Source: an uncultured Eubacteriales bacterium (GTDB taxonomy: Bacteria > Bacillota > Clostridia > Oscillospirales > CAG-272). Taken from it: DNA of 31,248 nucleotides. The stretch lies in assembly GCA_934503195.1 (NCBI GenBank), contig CAKSVM010000035.1:1-31248 (forward strand), written 5' to 3'. A program made the position numbers and the translations under genes. The notes under the pieces are model-generated. The model did not search any database, was not told the DNA's origin, and saw nothing but the letters and a program-made list of their open reading frames with translations. Each line of letters starts with the position of its first letter. Positions within the stretch are counted from its first letter, which is position 1. Positions 6,008 to 12,858 of the stretch are shown one piece after another.

Positions 6008-6940
6008 ATGGAGAGAAAAAAATTCGCGGTCGTCGGAGGAGATCTCCGCATGATCGCCGCGGCGAGAAAATTATCCGAAGCGCATTCAGTCACGCTCTGC
6101 GGCTTTGAGCTTCAGGACGCGAGATTTCCTGGCGATCATCTCTGCTGTTCGGGCGGGACCTCCGAACGGCTCGGCTCGCTTGACGGGCTTACGCTTCTCC
6201 CCCCTGAGGAGGCGGTGAAGGGCGCGGACGCGGTAATTCTGCCGCTCCCGGCGACTCAGGACAATCTGAACGTCTCGACTCCGTTTTCGGACAATAGCGT
6301 ATCATTTGACGCGTTACTCGGACTGATGAAAGAAAACGGCGTCGGAAGGCTCTTCGGCGGCATGCTCGGAGGAGCCTCACAGCGGTTTGAGGACGCCGGG
6401 ATAAAGACGACCGATTACTATAAGCGCGAGGAATTCGCGGTGCTGAACGCCGTACCGACGGCCGAGGGCGCGATCGGGATCGCGCTTGACGAGCTCAGAA
6501 TCACGCTTCACGGCTCAAAATCGCTTGTGATCGGAAACGGGCGGATCGGAAAGATTCTCGCGTCAAAGCTCGCCGCGCTCGGCTCGGACGTGACGGTCTC
6601 GGCGAGAAAGCCGCTCGACTTCGCGCTGATTTCGGCGGCAGGACTCCGCCATGCGCCGACCGACAGGCTCTATGAGATCGTCCGTGAGGGCTTTGACGTG
6701 ATATTCAACACCGTCCCGCATACCGTTCTCGGCCGTCGCGAGCTTGAGAATCTGCCGCCCGAGACGCTTATAATCGACCTAGCGTCAAAGCCGGGCGGAG
6801 TCGATATCGCCTGCGCGGGCGCGCTCGGACGGAGGGTGATCTGGGCGTTGTCGCTCCCGGGAAAATGCGCCCCGGTGAGTGCCGGGAGAATTATTGCCGA
6901 GACGATTCTCGGCTGTGTGAGGGAGGATGAGGTATGCTGA
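6008..6940 (+). CDS. dpaA: Dipicolinate synthase subunit A (SpoVFA)
   Basis: This is the first subunit of dipicolinate synthase, which in the mother cell converts the lysine-pathway intermediate hydroxytetrahydrodipicolinate to dipicolinic acid for the spore core. Two dinucleotide-binding regions are visible: KFAVVGGDLRMIAAARKL at the N-terminus and SLVIGNGRIGKILASKLAALG near residue 170. Family blocks such as GMLGG and ASKPGGVD are also present. I start it at 6008, seven bases after GGAAGG; the ATG at 5993 lies within that signal. About 310 residues is the normal size. It overlaps spoVFB by seven bases. Confidence 0.93.
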   Translation: MERKKFAVVGGDLRMIAAARKLSEAHSVTLCGFELQDARFPGDHLCCSGGTSERLGSLDGLTLLPPEEAVKGADAVILPLPATQDNLNVSTPFSDNSVSFDALLGLMKENGVGRLFGGMLGGASQRFEDAGIKTTDYYKREEFAVLNAVPTAEGAIGIALDELRITLHGSKSLVIGNGRIGKILASKLAALGSDVTVSARKPLDFALISAAGLRHAPTDRLYEIVREGFDVIFNTVPHTVLGRRELENLPPETLIIDLASKPGGVDIACAGALGRRVIWALSLPGKCAPVSAGRIIAETILGCVREDEVC

Positions 6941-7494
6941 TAGGATACGCGATGTGCGGCTCGTTCTGCACGTTTGAGAGGAGTCTGAAGGCTCTTGAAA
7001 GGCTCTCGGCGGCGGGACATGAGATAATCCCGATAATGAGCAAGAACGCCTACGAGACCGACACGCGCTTCGGACGCGCGTCGATGATCCGCGAGCGGGT
7101 CAAGGCGGCGGGCGGCGAAATCATAAATACGATCGCGGCGGCCGAACCCTTCGGCGCGTCGGTAAAGCTCGACCTCCTCGTGATCTCGCCCTGCACCGGA
7201 AACACGCTCGCGAAACTGGCGAACGGAATCACCGACACCCCGGTCACGATGGCGGCAAAGGCGCAGTTAAGATCAGATCGTCCGGTTCTCATCGCTCTGG
7301 CGAGCAACGACGCGATGAGTGCGAATCTCTCGAACATCGGAACGCTTCTCTGCCGCAAGGGGATCTATTTCGTCCCGATGGTTCAGGACGATCCCGAAAA
7401 GAAGCCGCACTCGCTCGTGGCCGATTTTGAACGGCTTGACGAGGCAATCGGCGCGGCGATGGCCGGAAAGCAGTTAAGGCCGCTGTTTTTATAA
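6934..7494 (+). CDS. dpaB: Dipicolinate synthase subunit B (SpoVFB)
   Basis: This 186-residue flavoprotein-fold protein is the second subunit of dipicolinate synthase. It begins IGYAMCGSFCTFE and contains the flavoprotein-family blocks PIMSKNAYETDTRFG, VISPCTGNTLAKLANGITDTPVTMAAKAQLR and a C-terminal FVPMVQDDPEKKPHSLVADF, all characteristic of SpoVFB. It follows SpoVFA with a seven-base overlap, and its RBS lies within the end of the upstream gene. A strong terminator follows at 7499-7542. Together the pair indicates that this organism makes dipicolinate-containing endospores. Confidence 0.95.
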   Translation: MLIGYAMCGSFCTFERSLKALERLSAAGHEIIPIMSKNAYETDTRFGRASMIRERVKAAGGEIINTIAAAEPFGASVKLDLLVISPCTGNTLAKLANGITDTPVTMAAKAQLRSDRPVLIALASNDAMSANLSNIGTLLCRKGIYFVPMVQDDPEKKPHSLVADFERLDEAIGAAMAGKQLRPLFL

Positions 7495-7498
7495 AAAT

Positions 7499-7542
7499 TT
7501 CCCGGCGGATATTCACCAGAAACGATGAATATCCGCCGGGAA
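7499..7542. terminator. Bidirectional terminator between spoVFB and the ABC operon
   Basis: A perfect 17-bp stem (7499-7515 with 7526-7542) encloses a ten-base loop. ATTTTTAT follows on the minus strand and CGTATTTT on the plus strand. It separates two converging transcription units. Confidence 0.85.
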
Positions 7543-7575
7543 CGTATTTTCAGTGGCTTCGCGGAGGAAATCCGG

Positions 7576-8292
7576 TCAGAGCCTCTTTGAGCGGTCGTAG
7601 CCCGATGCCTTCGCGAGTTCGTCCTCGATCGTCGTTCCGAGATCGTACATCTGCTCGGTCGTAAGGTCGGCGGCGACTCTGCCGCGTTCAAGTATCACCG
7701 CGCGGTCGATGAAATTCCGCACCTCGTTTATGTCGTGCGTCGCGATTATCAGCGTCTCGCCCCCAAGAAGCCCCGCGATCGATTTCATGAAGTCGCTCTT
7801 CGCGAAGATATCCTTGCCTAAGAACGGCTCGTCAAGCAGGAGTATCTCCGCGCCCTTTGAAAAGCCGATCGCCGTCTCAAGCTTCGCTTTCTGTCCCTTT
7901 GACATTTCGCGGGCCTTTTTCCGCCCCGGAATCTCAAAGAACTCCACAAGCCTGTGATATCGTTCCGGGTTGAACGCGGGATAAAAATCGCGCATAAAAT
8001 CCTCGTGCTCCTTTACCGAAAGCCCCGGGAAAAAGCTTCCGGCCTCGGTTATGTAGGCGATTTTTTCGCGCTGTCTTTTCGGCGAGAACTCAGCCCTCTC
8101 CGAATTTCTTCCGATCGAAACGTATCCGTGCGTCGGCTCGATCAGTCCGGCGACGAGCCGCAGAAAGGTCGATTTTCCCGCGCCGTTTATCCCGAAAAGC
8201 CCGACGACCTCGCCGTCGTTTATGGTCAGGTCAACCTTGCTGAGTCCGACCGACTCGCGGTAATATTTCACCAGTGAATAGCAAAAAATCAT
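7576..8292 (-). CDS. ABC transporter ATP-binding protein, YtrB-like
   Basis: This 238-residue ATPase has Walker A GINGAGKS, Q-loop region YITEAGSFFPGLSV, a divergent signature MSKGQKAKLE, Walker B ILLLDEPFLGKD and switch histidine in IATHD. The domain order and the GntR-led operon resemble the B. subtilis ytr (antibiotic-responsive) exporters. The C-terminal tail DLTTEQMYDLGTTIEDELAKA is a short extension. It is the last gene of a four-gene operon and overlaps the upstream gene by four bases. The substrate is unknown; export or membrane-stress defence is a guess from the regulator type. Confidence 0.88.
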   Translation of the reverse strand: MIFCYSLVKYYRESVGLSKVDLTINDGEVVGLFGINGAGKSTFLRLVAGLIEPTHGYVSIGRNSERAEFSPKRQREKIAYITEAGSFFPGLSVKEHEDFMRDFYPAFNPERYHRLVEFFEIPGRKKAREMSKGQKAKLETAIGFSKGAEILLLDEPFLGKDIFAKSDFMKSIAGLLGGETLIIATHDINEVRNFIDRAVILERGRVAADLTTEQMYDLGTTIEDELAKASGYDRSKRL

Positions 8293-9698
8293 TTTCCCGC
8301 CCCCTTCTCGAAATACACACGGACGTGCGAAAAATCCCGCGACGGAGACGAAACCCTCATCGAGATCGGATGAAGATCCGACGCGATCACCTTTCCGTCC
8401 TCGATAACCTTCGCCGAGACAATATACCCGATAAAGCCGTTTCCGTATTTGTTCAGAAGCTTTACCGTGTCGTCATAGTTTCCACGCATTGAATCTGGCT
8501 CATACGACACGCTGTAATCGATGTTTTCAAGGAGATAAAGCCGCTTTCCGTCATAGTAGCTGTCAAATGAGTAGTAACGGTTATAACTCAGCTTCTCTAC
8601 AGTCGGGCTCCACGCCGACCCGGTGAAGTTCGCGATGAGTTCCCCCTTCTCGTTTATCACATAATATTCGGTGTTATGCACGCCGTTTTTTTCGATATTG
8701 ATCCGGAAAGTGGCGATTCCGTTTGACACGTCAGCCCTGCCATAGACCGAATCCGCGCCGCTTACGTCAAGCTTATACTCGCCATCGTTCACACGGAAGA
8801 CAAGCTCATCCCCGTCCTGATACGCGCCCGCGAAGACCTTGTTCTCACCGCTCATGGCGATGAGTTCTTTACCGTCATTGTCATACGGATAGTCCGGTGA
8901 GTCGCCGAGATCGAAATCGCAGAGCTTTTCCGAGCTTTCAGAGCCGAAGCGAGAGTAATATACGGCTTTGGAAATCCGGTCGATGAGATAGATATTGAAG
9001 GTCTCGCCGTCCGGCTCAATGTGAGCTATTGACGGAGATTTGAATTCATCAGGAAAAATATCCCTGCTAAAGATCATGTTAAATCCAAGGTAGTAATCCT
9101 TTCCCGAAGTGCTGAATCTGGCGGTCGAACCGCTGTCAGATATCACCAAACCGTGCTTCGGAACTACGTTCACGCGGATTTTTCCGCTGGCTCTCCGTGT
9201 TTCTCCGAGCCACGAAAAGTTGGTCTTGTAATCCCACGAGGAAATGTAAAAACGGTAATCCAGCCTGTCGGTGTAAACGAACATATCATCATTTTCCCCC
9301 AGTATCGCGCGGCCGTCCTTGTCAAATATTACTTCTTCGTCGGAGATCACGGCGTCGTCCGGGAGCGTTTCCTGAATGTTGATGAACATTTCGCCATGAC
9401 GCGGATCGCCAAAGACGTCGAAAATGCTGTAGTACTCTCTGTCAGAATCATCGGAACTATATTTTGATACCTTCGCCGGGACGGTCGCCCCCGCGCCGAC
9501 GCTGAAGGTGTACGAGAGATCGTCGCTGCTGTTGTAAAATCCGCCCGCGATCCGTACCCCGGCGAAAAGTCCGTCGGTGTTCTCAAAGGTCACGTTGAAC
9601 GGCTTATGTAACCCGGCCGAGATCATCGACGCCGCGACGAGCAAAACAAGCAGAATGAGTGCCGCTATCGGCATTATCGCTTTGAATACGCTTTTCAT
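8289..9698 (-). CDS. Membrane-anchored extracellular protein in the YtrA-type operon
   Basis: I do not recognise a family. The 469-residue protein has one hydrophobic segment near residues 9-28 (IMPIAALILLVLLVAASMIS) with basic residues before it, so most of the chain should lie outside the membrane. The rest is rich in Asp, Ser, Tyr and short strands such as VFAGAYQDGDELVFRVNDGEYKL, which suggests a beta-rich, possibly propeller-like fold. It overlaps both the permease gene upstream and the ATPase gene downstream by four bases, so it is co-translated with the transporter. It may be an extracellular accessory or sensing subunit. This function is inferred from position only. Confidence 0.75.
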   Translation of the reverse strand: MKSVFKAIMPIAALILLVLLVAASMISAGLHKPFNVTFENTDGLFAGVRIAGGFYNSSDDLSYTFSVGAGATVPAKVSKYSSDDSDREYYSIFDVFGDPRHGEMFINIQETLPDDAVISDEEVIFDKDGRAILGENDDMFVYTDRLDYRFYISSWDYKTNFSWLGETRRASGKIRVNVVPKHGLVISDSGSTARFSTSGKDYYLGFNMIFSRDIFPDEFKSPSIAHIEPDGETFNIYLIDRISKAVYYSRFGSESSEKLCDFDLGDSPDYPYDNDGKELIAMSGENKVFAGAYQDGDELVFRVNDGEYKLDVSGADSVYGRADVSNGIATFRINIEKNGVHNTEYYVINEKGELIANFTGSAWSPTVEKLSYNRYYSFDSYYDGKRLYLLENIDYSVSYEPDSMRGNYDDTVKLLNKYGNGFIGYIVSAKVIEDGKVIASDLHPISMRVSSPSRDFSHVRVYFEKGAGK

Positions 9699-10492
9699 AC
9701 AGTCTCCCCCTCATTGAGCATTTTTGACGACAGCACCGCCGACCCAACGGCCGCGGCAAGCGCGATCGCGATTCCTACAGGCGCGAAATCCGTATCCGAC
9801 GCCGCAAGGATGATTCCGAGAATGAACCCGACCGCGATGAGCGCGGAACGCACTGGACGGCGCGCGAGGATTCCGAGCGTAAGCCCGGTCGTCGCGATCG
9901 GCGCGCCGAGAGTCATAATCACGTAACGGAACCACTCGATGACCTCCTCCGGCTTTATCCACGACAGGAAGCCGACGCGCTGAAAGGCGTACCAGACCGG
10001 GTTCGGCTCGTAGTAATATACCCGCCCTCCGGTGGTCGTCACCCTCTCGCTCTTGTAGATCTCATACATCAGCCTGACCGAGATATGCCCGGCGACCGTC
10101 AGCATCAGAAGCAGAAACACTCCGCAAACCGCCCAGCCGACAAGAAGCCATATCTTGCTCACCGGGAGCATCTGTAGGGTAATCTCCGACTTTGACCCGA
10201 ACCAGCGCGAGGAAATCAGCGCGGCGAGAATCGCCATCGCCAAGACAACCGCCGCTGAATAGACGATCATGAATCCCGAGCTTCCGAGCTGCTCGGAGAA
10301 AAGAAGGCTTTTGTCGCGGTGCCTTGCCGCGAAGGCGACGACTCCGCAGAGTATCATCAGAATCGATAGCGCGATTCCGGGCAGAAACGCGCCGCGCGCG
10401 AGAAATCCGACGAGGATCATCGGACGCTTGATTTTTTTCATTTTCAGTCCTCCCTTGTAATCCGGATGTCTTTCGTATGTGATCATGGTCAT
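9695..10492 (-). CDS. ABC transporter membrane protein, YtrA-type operon
   Basis: This integral membrane protein shows about six hydrophobic segments (for example ALSILMILCGVVAFA, VVLAMAILAALIS, WAVCGVFLLLMLTVAG and VGIAIALAAAVGSAVL), fitting the permease of the neighbouring ATPase. Its ATG at 10492 overlaps the stop of the GntR gene (ATGA). A second in-frame ATG at 10441 has an ideal GGGAGG seven bases upstream, so the true product may be the 248-residue form beginning MKKIKRPMILVG; the first 17 residues are not membrane-like. The N-terminus is therefore uncertain. No conserved permease family motif is evident. Confidence 0.8.
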   Translation of the reverse strand: MTMITYERHPDYKGGLKMKKIKRPMILVGFLARGAFLPGIALSILMILCGVVAFAARHRDKSLLFSEQLGSSGFMIVYSAAVVLAMAILAALISSRWFGSKSEITLQMLPVSKIWLLVGWAVCGVFLLLMLTVAGHISVRLMYEIYKSERVTTTGGRVYYYEPNPVWYAFQRVGFLSWIKPEEVIEWFRYVIMTLGAPIATTGLTLGILARRPVRSALIAVGFILGIILAASDTDFAPVGIAIALAAAVGSAVLSSKMLNEGETV

Positions 10493-10860
10493 TCCTCCCA
10501 GTTCTCCCCGGCGAATCGTACCGCCTCGTCAAGGCTGAAGCCGAGTTCCTTCATTCTCCGTGAAAAATCCTTCGCGGCCTCGCCGGCCTCTGAGCGTCTG
10601 AGCGCGGCTATAGCCTCCTCATCGGCCGAGATAACGCTGTGAGACGATCTCCCGGTCGAGAGCAGCCCATCGTCCTCAAGGAGCTTGTAGGCCTTCTGAA
10701 CTGTGTTGGGGTTTATCTCAAGCGTCACGGCAAGCTCGCGGCGGCTCGGAAGCGCGTCGCCCGGCTTAAGCCTTCCCGATGCGATCCGCGCCTTTACCTG
10801 CCTTACAAGCTGAATATATACCGGCTCGTTTCCCTCCGGCTTTTCGAATTCGCACCCCAT
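10489..10860 (-). CDS. GntR family regulator, YtrA subfamily
   Basis: At 123 residues this is the short GntR type (YtrA subfamily): an N-terminal winged helix and a small C-terminal dimerisation part, with no large ligand domain. The DNA-binding region reads PVYIQLVRQVKARIASGRLKPGDALPS, then RRELAVTLEINPNTVQKAYKLLEDDGLL. YtrA-type proteins repress the ABC operon they head and are released by cell-envelope stress. A matching palindrome overlaps the promoter at 10883-10906, supporting autoregulation. It is the first gene of the operon and overlaps the permease gene. Confidence 0.92.
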   Translation of the reverse strand: MGCEFEKPEGNEPVYIQLVRQVKARIASGRLKPGDALPSRRELAVTLEINPNTVQKAYKLLEDDGLLSTGRSSHSVISADEEAIAALRRSEAGEAAKDFSRRMKELGFSLDEAVRFAGENWEE

Positions 10861-10882
10861 CGTCTCACCGTCCCTTCCTGTA

Positions 10883-10906
10883 AGTGTATTATATCAGTAA
10901 TACACT
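10883..10906. promoter_or_regulatory. Palindromic operator for the GntR/YtrA-type regulator
   Basis: AGTGTATTA (10883-10891) and TAATACACT (10898-10906) form a perfect 9-bp inverted repeat with a six-base spacer. It resembles the reported YtrA half-sites AGTGTA and TACACT. It covers the -10 box of the operon promoter, so binding would block transcription. Confidence 0.8.
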
Positions 10907-10916
10907 CGCTTGTCAA
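10888..10916 (-). promoter_or_regulatory. Sigma-A promoter of the GntR-ABC operon
   Basis: Minus strand TTGACA (10916-10911), 17-base spacer, TATAAT (10893-10888). Both boxes match the consensus perfectly, as expected for a promoter held off by a tight repressor. Confidence 0.85.
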
Positions 10917-10954
10917 GGGATTTGTTAATTTTTGTGTTGTAAACAATTTATGAC

Positions 10955-10983
10955 TTGACAAACCGGCCTTTTTGAGTTATAAT
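10955..10983 (+). promoter_or_regulatory. Sigma-A promoter of the SGNH esterase genes
   Basis: Plus strand TTGACA (10955-10960), 17-base spacer, TATAAT (10978-10983). AAAGGAG and the ATG at 11014 follow. Confidence 0.85.
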
Positions 10984-11013
10984 ACTTAAAAACCCCCAAA
11001 GGAGAACAATTCG

Positions 11014-12117
11014 ATGAACGAAAAATTCGTGTCAAACGTCCCGCTCGGAACCGGGACAAACTATATCCTCGAAGGAAAGCACCACGGTAAGTACCGCGTC
11101 TTTCTCCCGGTCGAGCTGCCCGGAGATTTCATGTGGCGGATCTCATACATAAACTCGGTCAACAGCACTTTCGCCGACGGTTCGGTCGCGTTCGCCAACC
11201 GCGAGGGCGGAAATTTCCGGATCGTATCGGCGAGAATCGCCGACGGCGGAGTCTATGGCGAACCCTCGCCCGGTTTTGAGCCCGAGTGGAAGGAGATCAC
11301 CTTCGGCGGAAAATCCTCGTATGACGTAAAGCCGGGCGAAAGGCTTTCGGGCGATCCGGTGAGAGTGAACATCCCCGAGGGGCATTCGCTCGCGTTTGAG
11401 TGGGAGCTTGACGGCGAGAACATCCCCTGCACGCCCGACAGTCAGGCGTACGCCTATGAATTCACCGACTCGTGGAAGCCGGCCGGAAACTGCCCTCTCC
11501 CCGCTCTCTTCGCCTGCGACAGACCGTATAAGAAGCGGATCGCCTTCCTCGGCGACTCGATAACCCAAGGCTGCGGAACCTCGCGCGGTAAGGTCGAGAT
11601 GTGGGCGGGAAGAATCGCGATGATGCTCCCTGAATATTCCACGTGGAATCTCGGACTCGGCTACGCGCGCGCTTCCGATTGCGCGACGTGCGGCGACTGG
11701 CTTTACAAGGCAAAGCAGAACGACGTCGTGATCGTCACGCTCGGAGTCAACGACTTCTATCACGGCGCGTTCAGAGCCGGACGGCCGTCGACGGCTGGTG
11801 AAACCGCGGCGTGGGTCGAGACGGTCATAAAGGAGCTTAAGAACTCCGGAGTCGAGGTCATCCTCTCGATGATCCCGCCGTTTGATTTCACCGCGCCGAA
11901 ATTCGCCGAGTGGAGAGCCTTTGAACTCGCCACCCCGTCGCTCGCGAAGATGTACGGCTGCCGGATCTACGACATTGAGTCGTCGCTTGACGCCGATCCG
12001 AATCTCGGCGGAAAATACATCTACGGCGCGCATCCCGACGGACGCGGAGGACTCGCCGCCGCAGAAAAATTCCGCGAAACCTTCTATGACAAGAACAAAG
12101 GAGAATGGACGATATGA
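11014..12117 (+). CDS. SGNH/GDSL family hydrolase with N-terminal beta domain
   Basis: This 367-residue protein has a beta-rich N-terminal half (to about residue 170) and a C-terminal SGNH hydrolase domain. Block I is AFLGDSITQGCG (nucleophile Ser182), block III GVNDFYH (Asn246) and block V GAHPDGRG (His340). The usual Asp three residues before the His is Tyr, so it may use a Ser-His dyad as in some carbohydrate esterases. The two-domain arrangement resembles CE2/CE3-type deacetylases. No signal peptide is seen, so it should act in the cytoplasm, probably removing acyl groups from imported sugars. The ATG is about nine bases after AAAGGAG. It overlaps the next esterase gene by four bases. Confidence 0.85.
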   Translation: MNEKFVSNVPLGTGTNYILEGKHHGKYRVFLPVELPGDFMWRISYINSVNSTFADGSVAFANREGGNFRIVSARIADGGVYGEPSPGFEPEWKEITFGGKSSYDVKPGERLSGDPVRVNIPEGHSLAFEWELDGENIPCTPDSQAYAYEFTDSWKPAGNCPLPALFACDRPYKKRIAFLGDSITQGCGTSRGKVEMWAGRIAMMLPEYSTWNLGLGYARASDCATCGDWLYKAKQNDVVIVTLGVNDFYHGAFRAGRPSTAGETAAWVETVIKELKNSGVEVILSMIPPFDFTAPKFAEWRAFELATPSLAKMYGCRIYDIESSLDADPNLGGKYIYGAHPDGRGGLAAAEKFRETFYDKNKGEWTI

Positions 12118-12791
12118 ATTACAGAGATTTTCAGCCCCAAAAGACCTCGCGTATCCGCGAGGCGATCGAATGGTCGGTGACCTATTCTTTCAACGCGACC
12201 GACACAAAAACGCCGCGAGTGCTTCTCATCGGCGACTCGATCTGCAACGGATATCAGGGAAAGGTGCGCGAAAAGCTCGCCGACCGCGCGAACGTCACCT
12301 TCTGGGCAAGCTCGAAGTGCGTCACCGATCCCGATTATTTCCGCGAGCTTGATTTCATACTCGACTCGGGAAAATTCGATTTCATCAGCTTCAACAACGG
12401 ACTCCACAGTCTTGTAACCGACATCGCCGAGTGGGACGCGGCGTATTCGTCGGCCGTCCGCTTCATCCTCGCGAAAAAGCCGGACGCGAAGCTGCTCCTC
12501 ACGCTCTCGACCTCGCTCAACGATCCCGCTAAAACCGCGCGCTCCAAGGCTCTCAACGAGATCGTAAAGCGCGTCGCGGCCGAAAACAAGCTTGAGATAA
12601 TCGACCTCTTCACGCCGACCGACTCGCTTGACAAGGACGCCGAAATGTCCGACGTATATCATTTCAAAGCTCCGGCGATCGACACTCAGGCCGCGATCAT
12701 CGCGGATACGGTCGACCGTGTTCTCGGCCTTTCACACGGTGACAACGTGCAGAGGTCAACCGAAACCGGGGCTTCGGGAAGGCAGGACTGA
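12114..12791 (+). CDS. SGNH/GDSL family hydrolase
   Basis: This second SGNH hydrolase has about 225 residues. Block I is VLLIGDSICNGY (Ser42), block III-like FNNGLHSL and block V DVYHF (Asp180, His183), so its catalytic Ser-Asp-His set is complete, unlike that of its neighbour. I start it at 12114, where the ATG overlaps the previous stop (ATGA) and lies ten bases from GGAG; the in-frame ATG at 12105 is too close to that RBS. There is no signal peptide. Cotranslation with the first esterase suggests the two act on the same acylated carbohydrate, but the substrate cannot be read from the sequence. Confidence 0.85.
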   Translation: MNYRDFQPQKTSRIREAIEWSVTYSFNATDTKTPRVLLIGDSICNGYQGKVREKLADRANVTFWASSKCVTDPDYFRELDFILDSGKFDFISFNNGLHSLVTDIAEWDAAYSSAVRFILAKKPDAKLLLTLSTSLNDPAKTARSKALNEIVKRVAAENKLEIIDLFTPTDSLDKDAEMSDVYHFKAPAIDTQAAIIADTVDRVLGLSHGDNVQRSTETGASGRQD

Positions 12792-12858
12792 ACGCCTGAC
12801 AACGCGTCAACCGACATTTTGATTTTTCCTCGCCGGAGAACCTTTATGGAGGGAAAAA

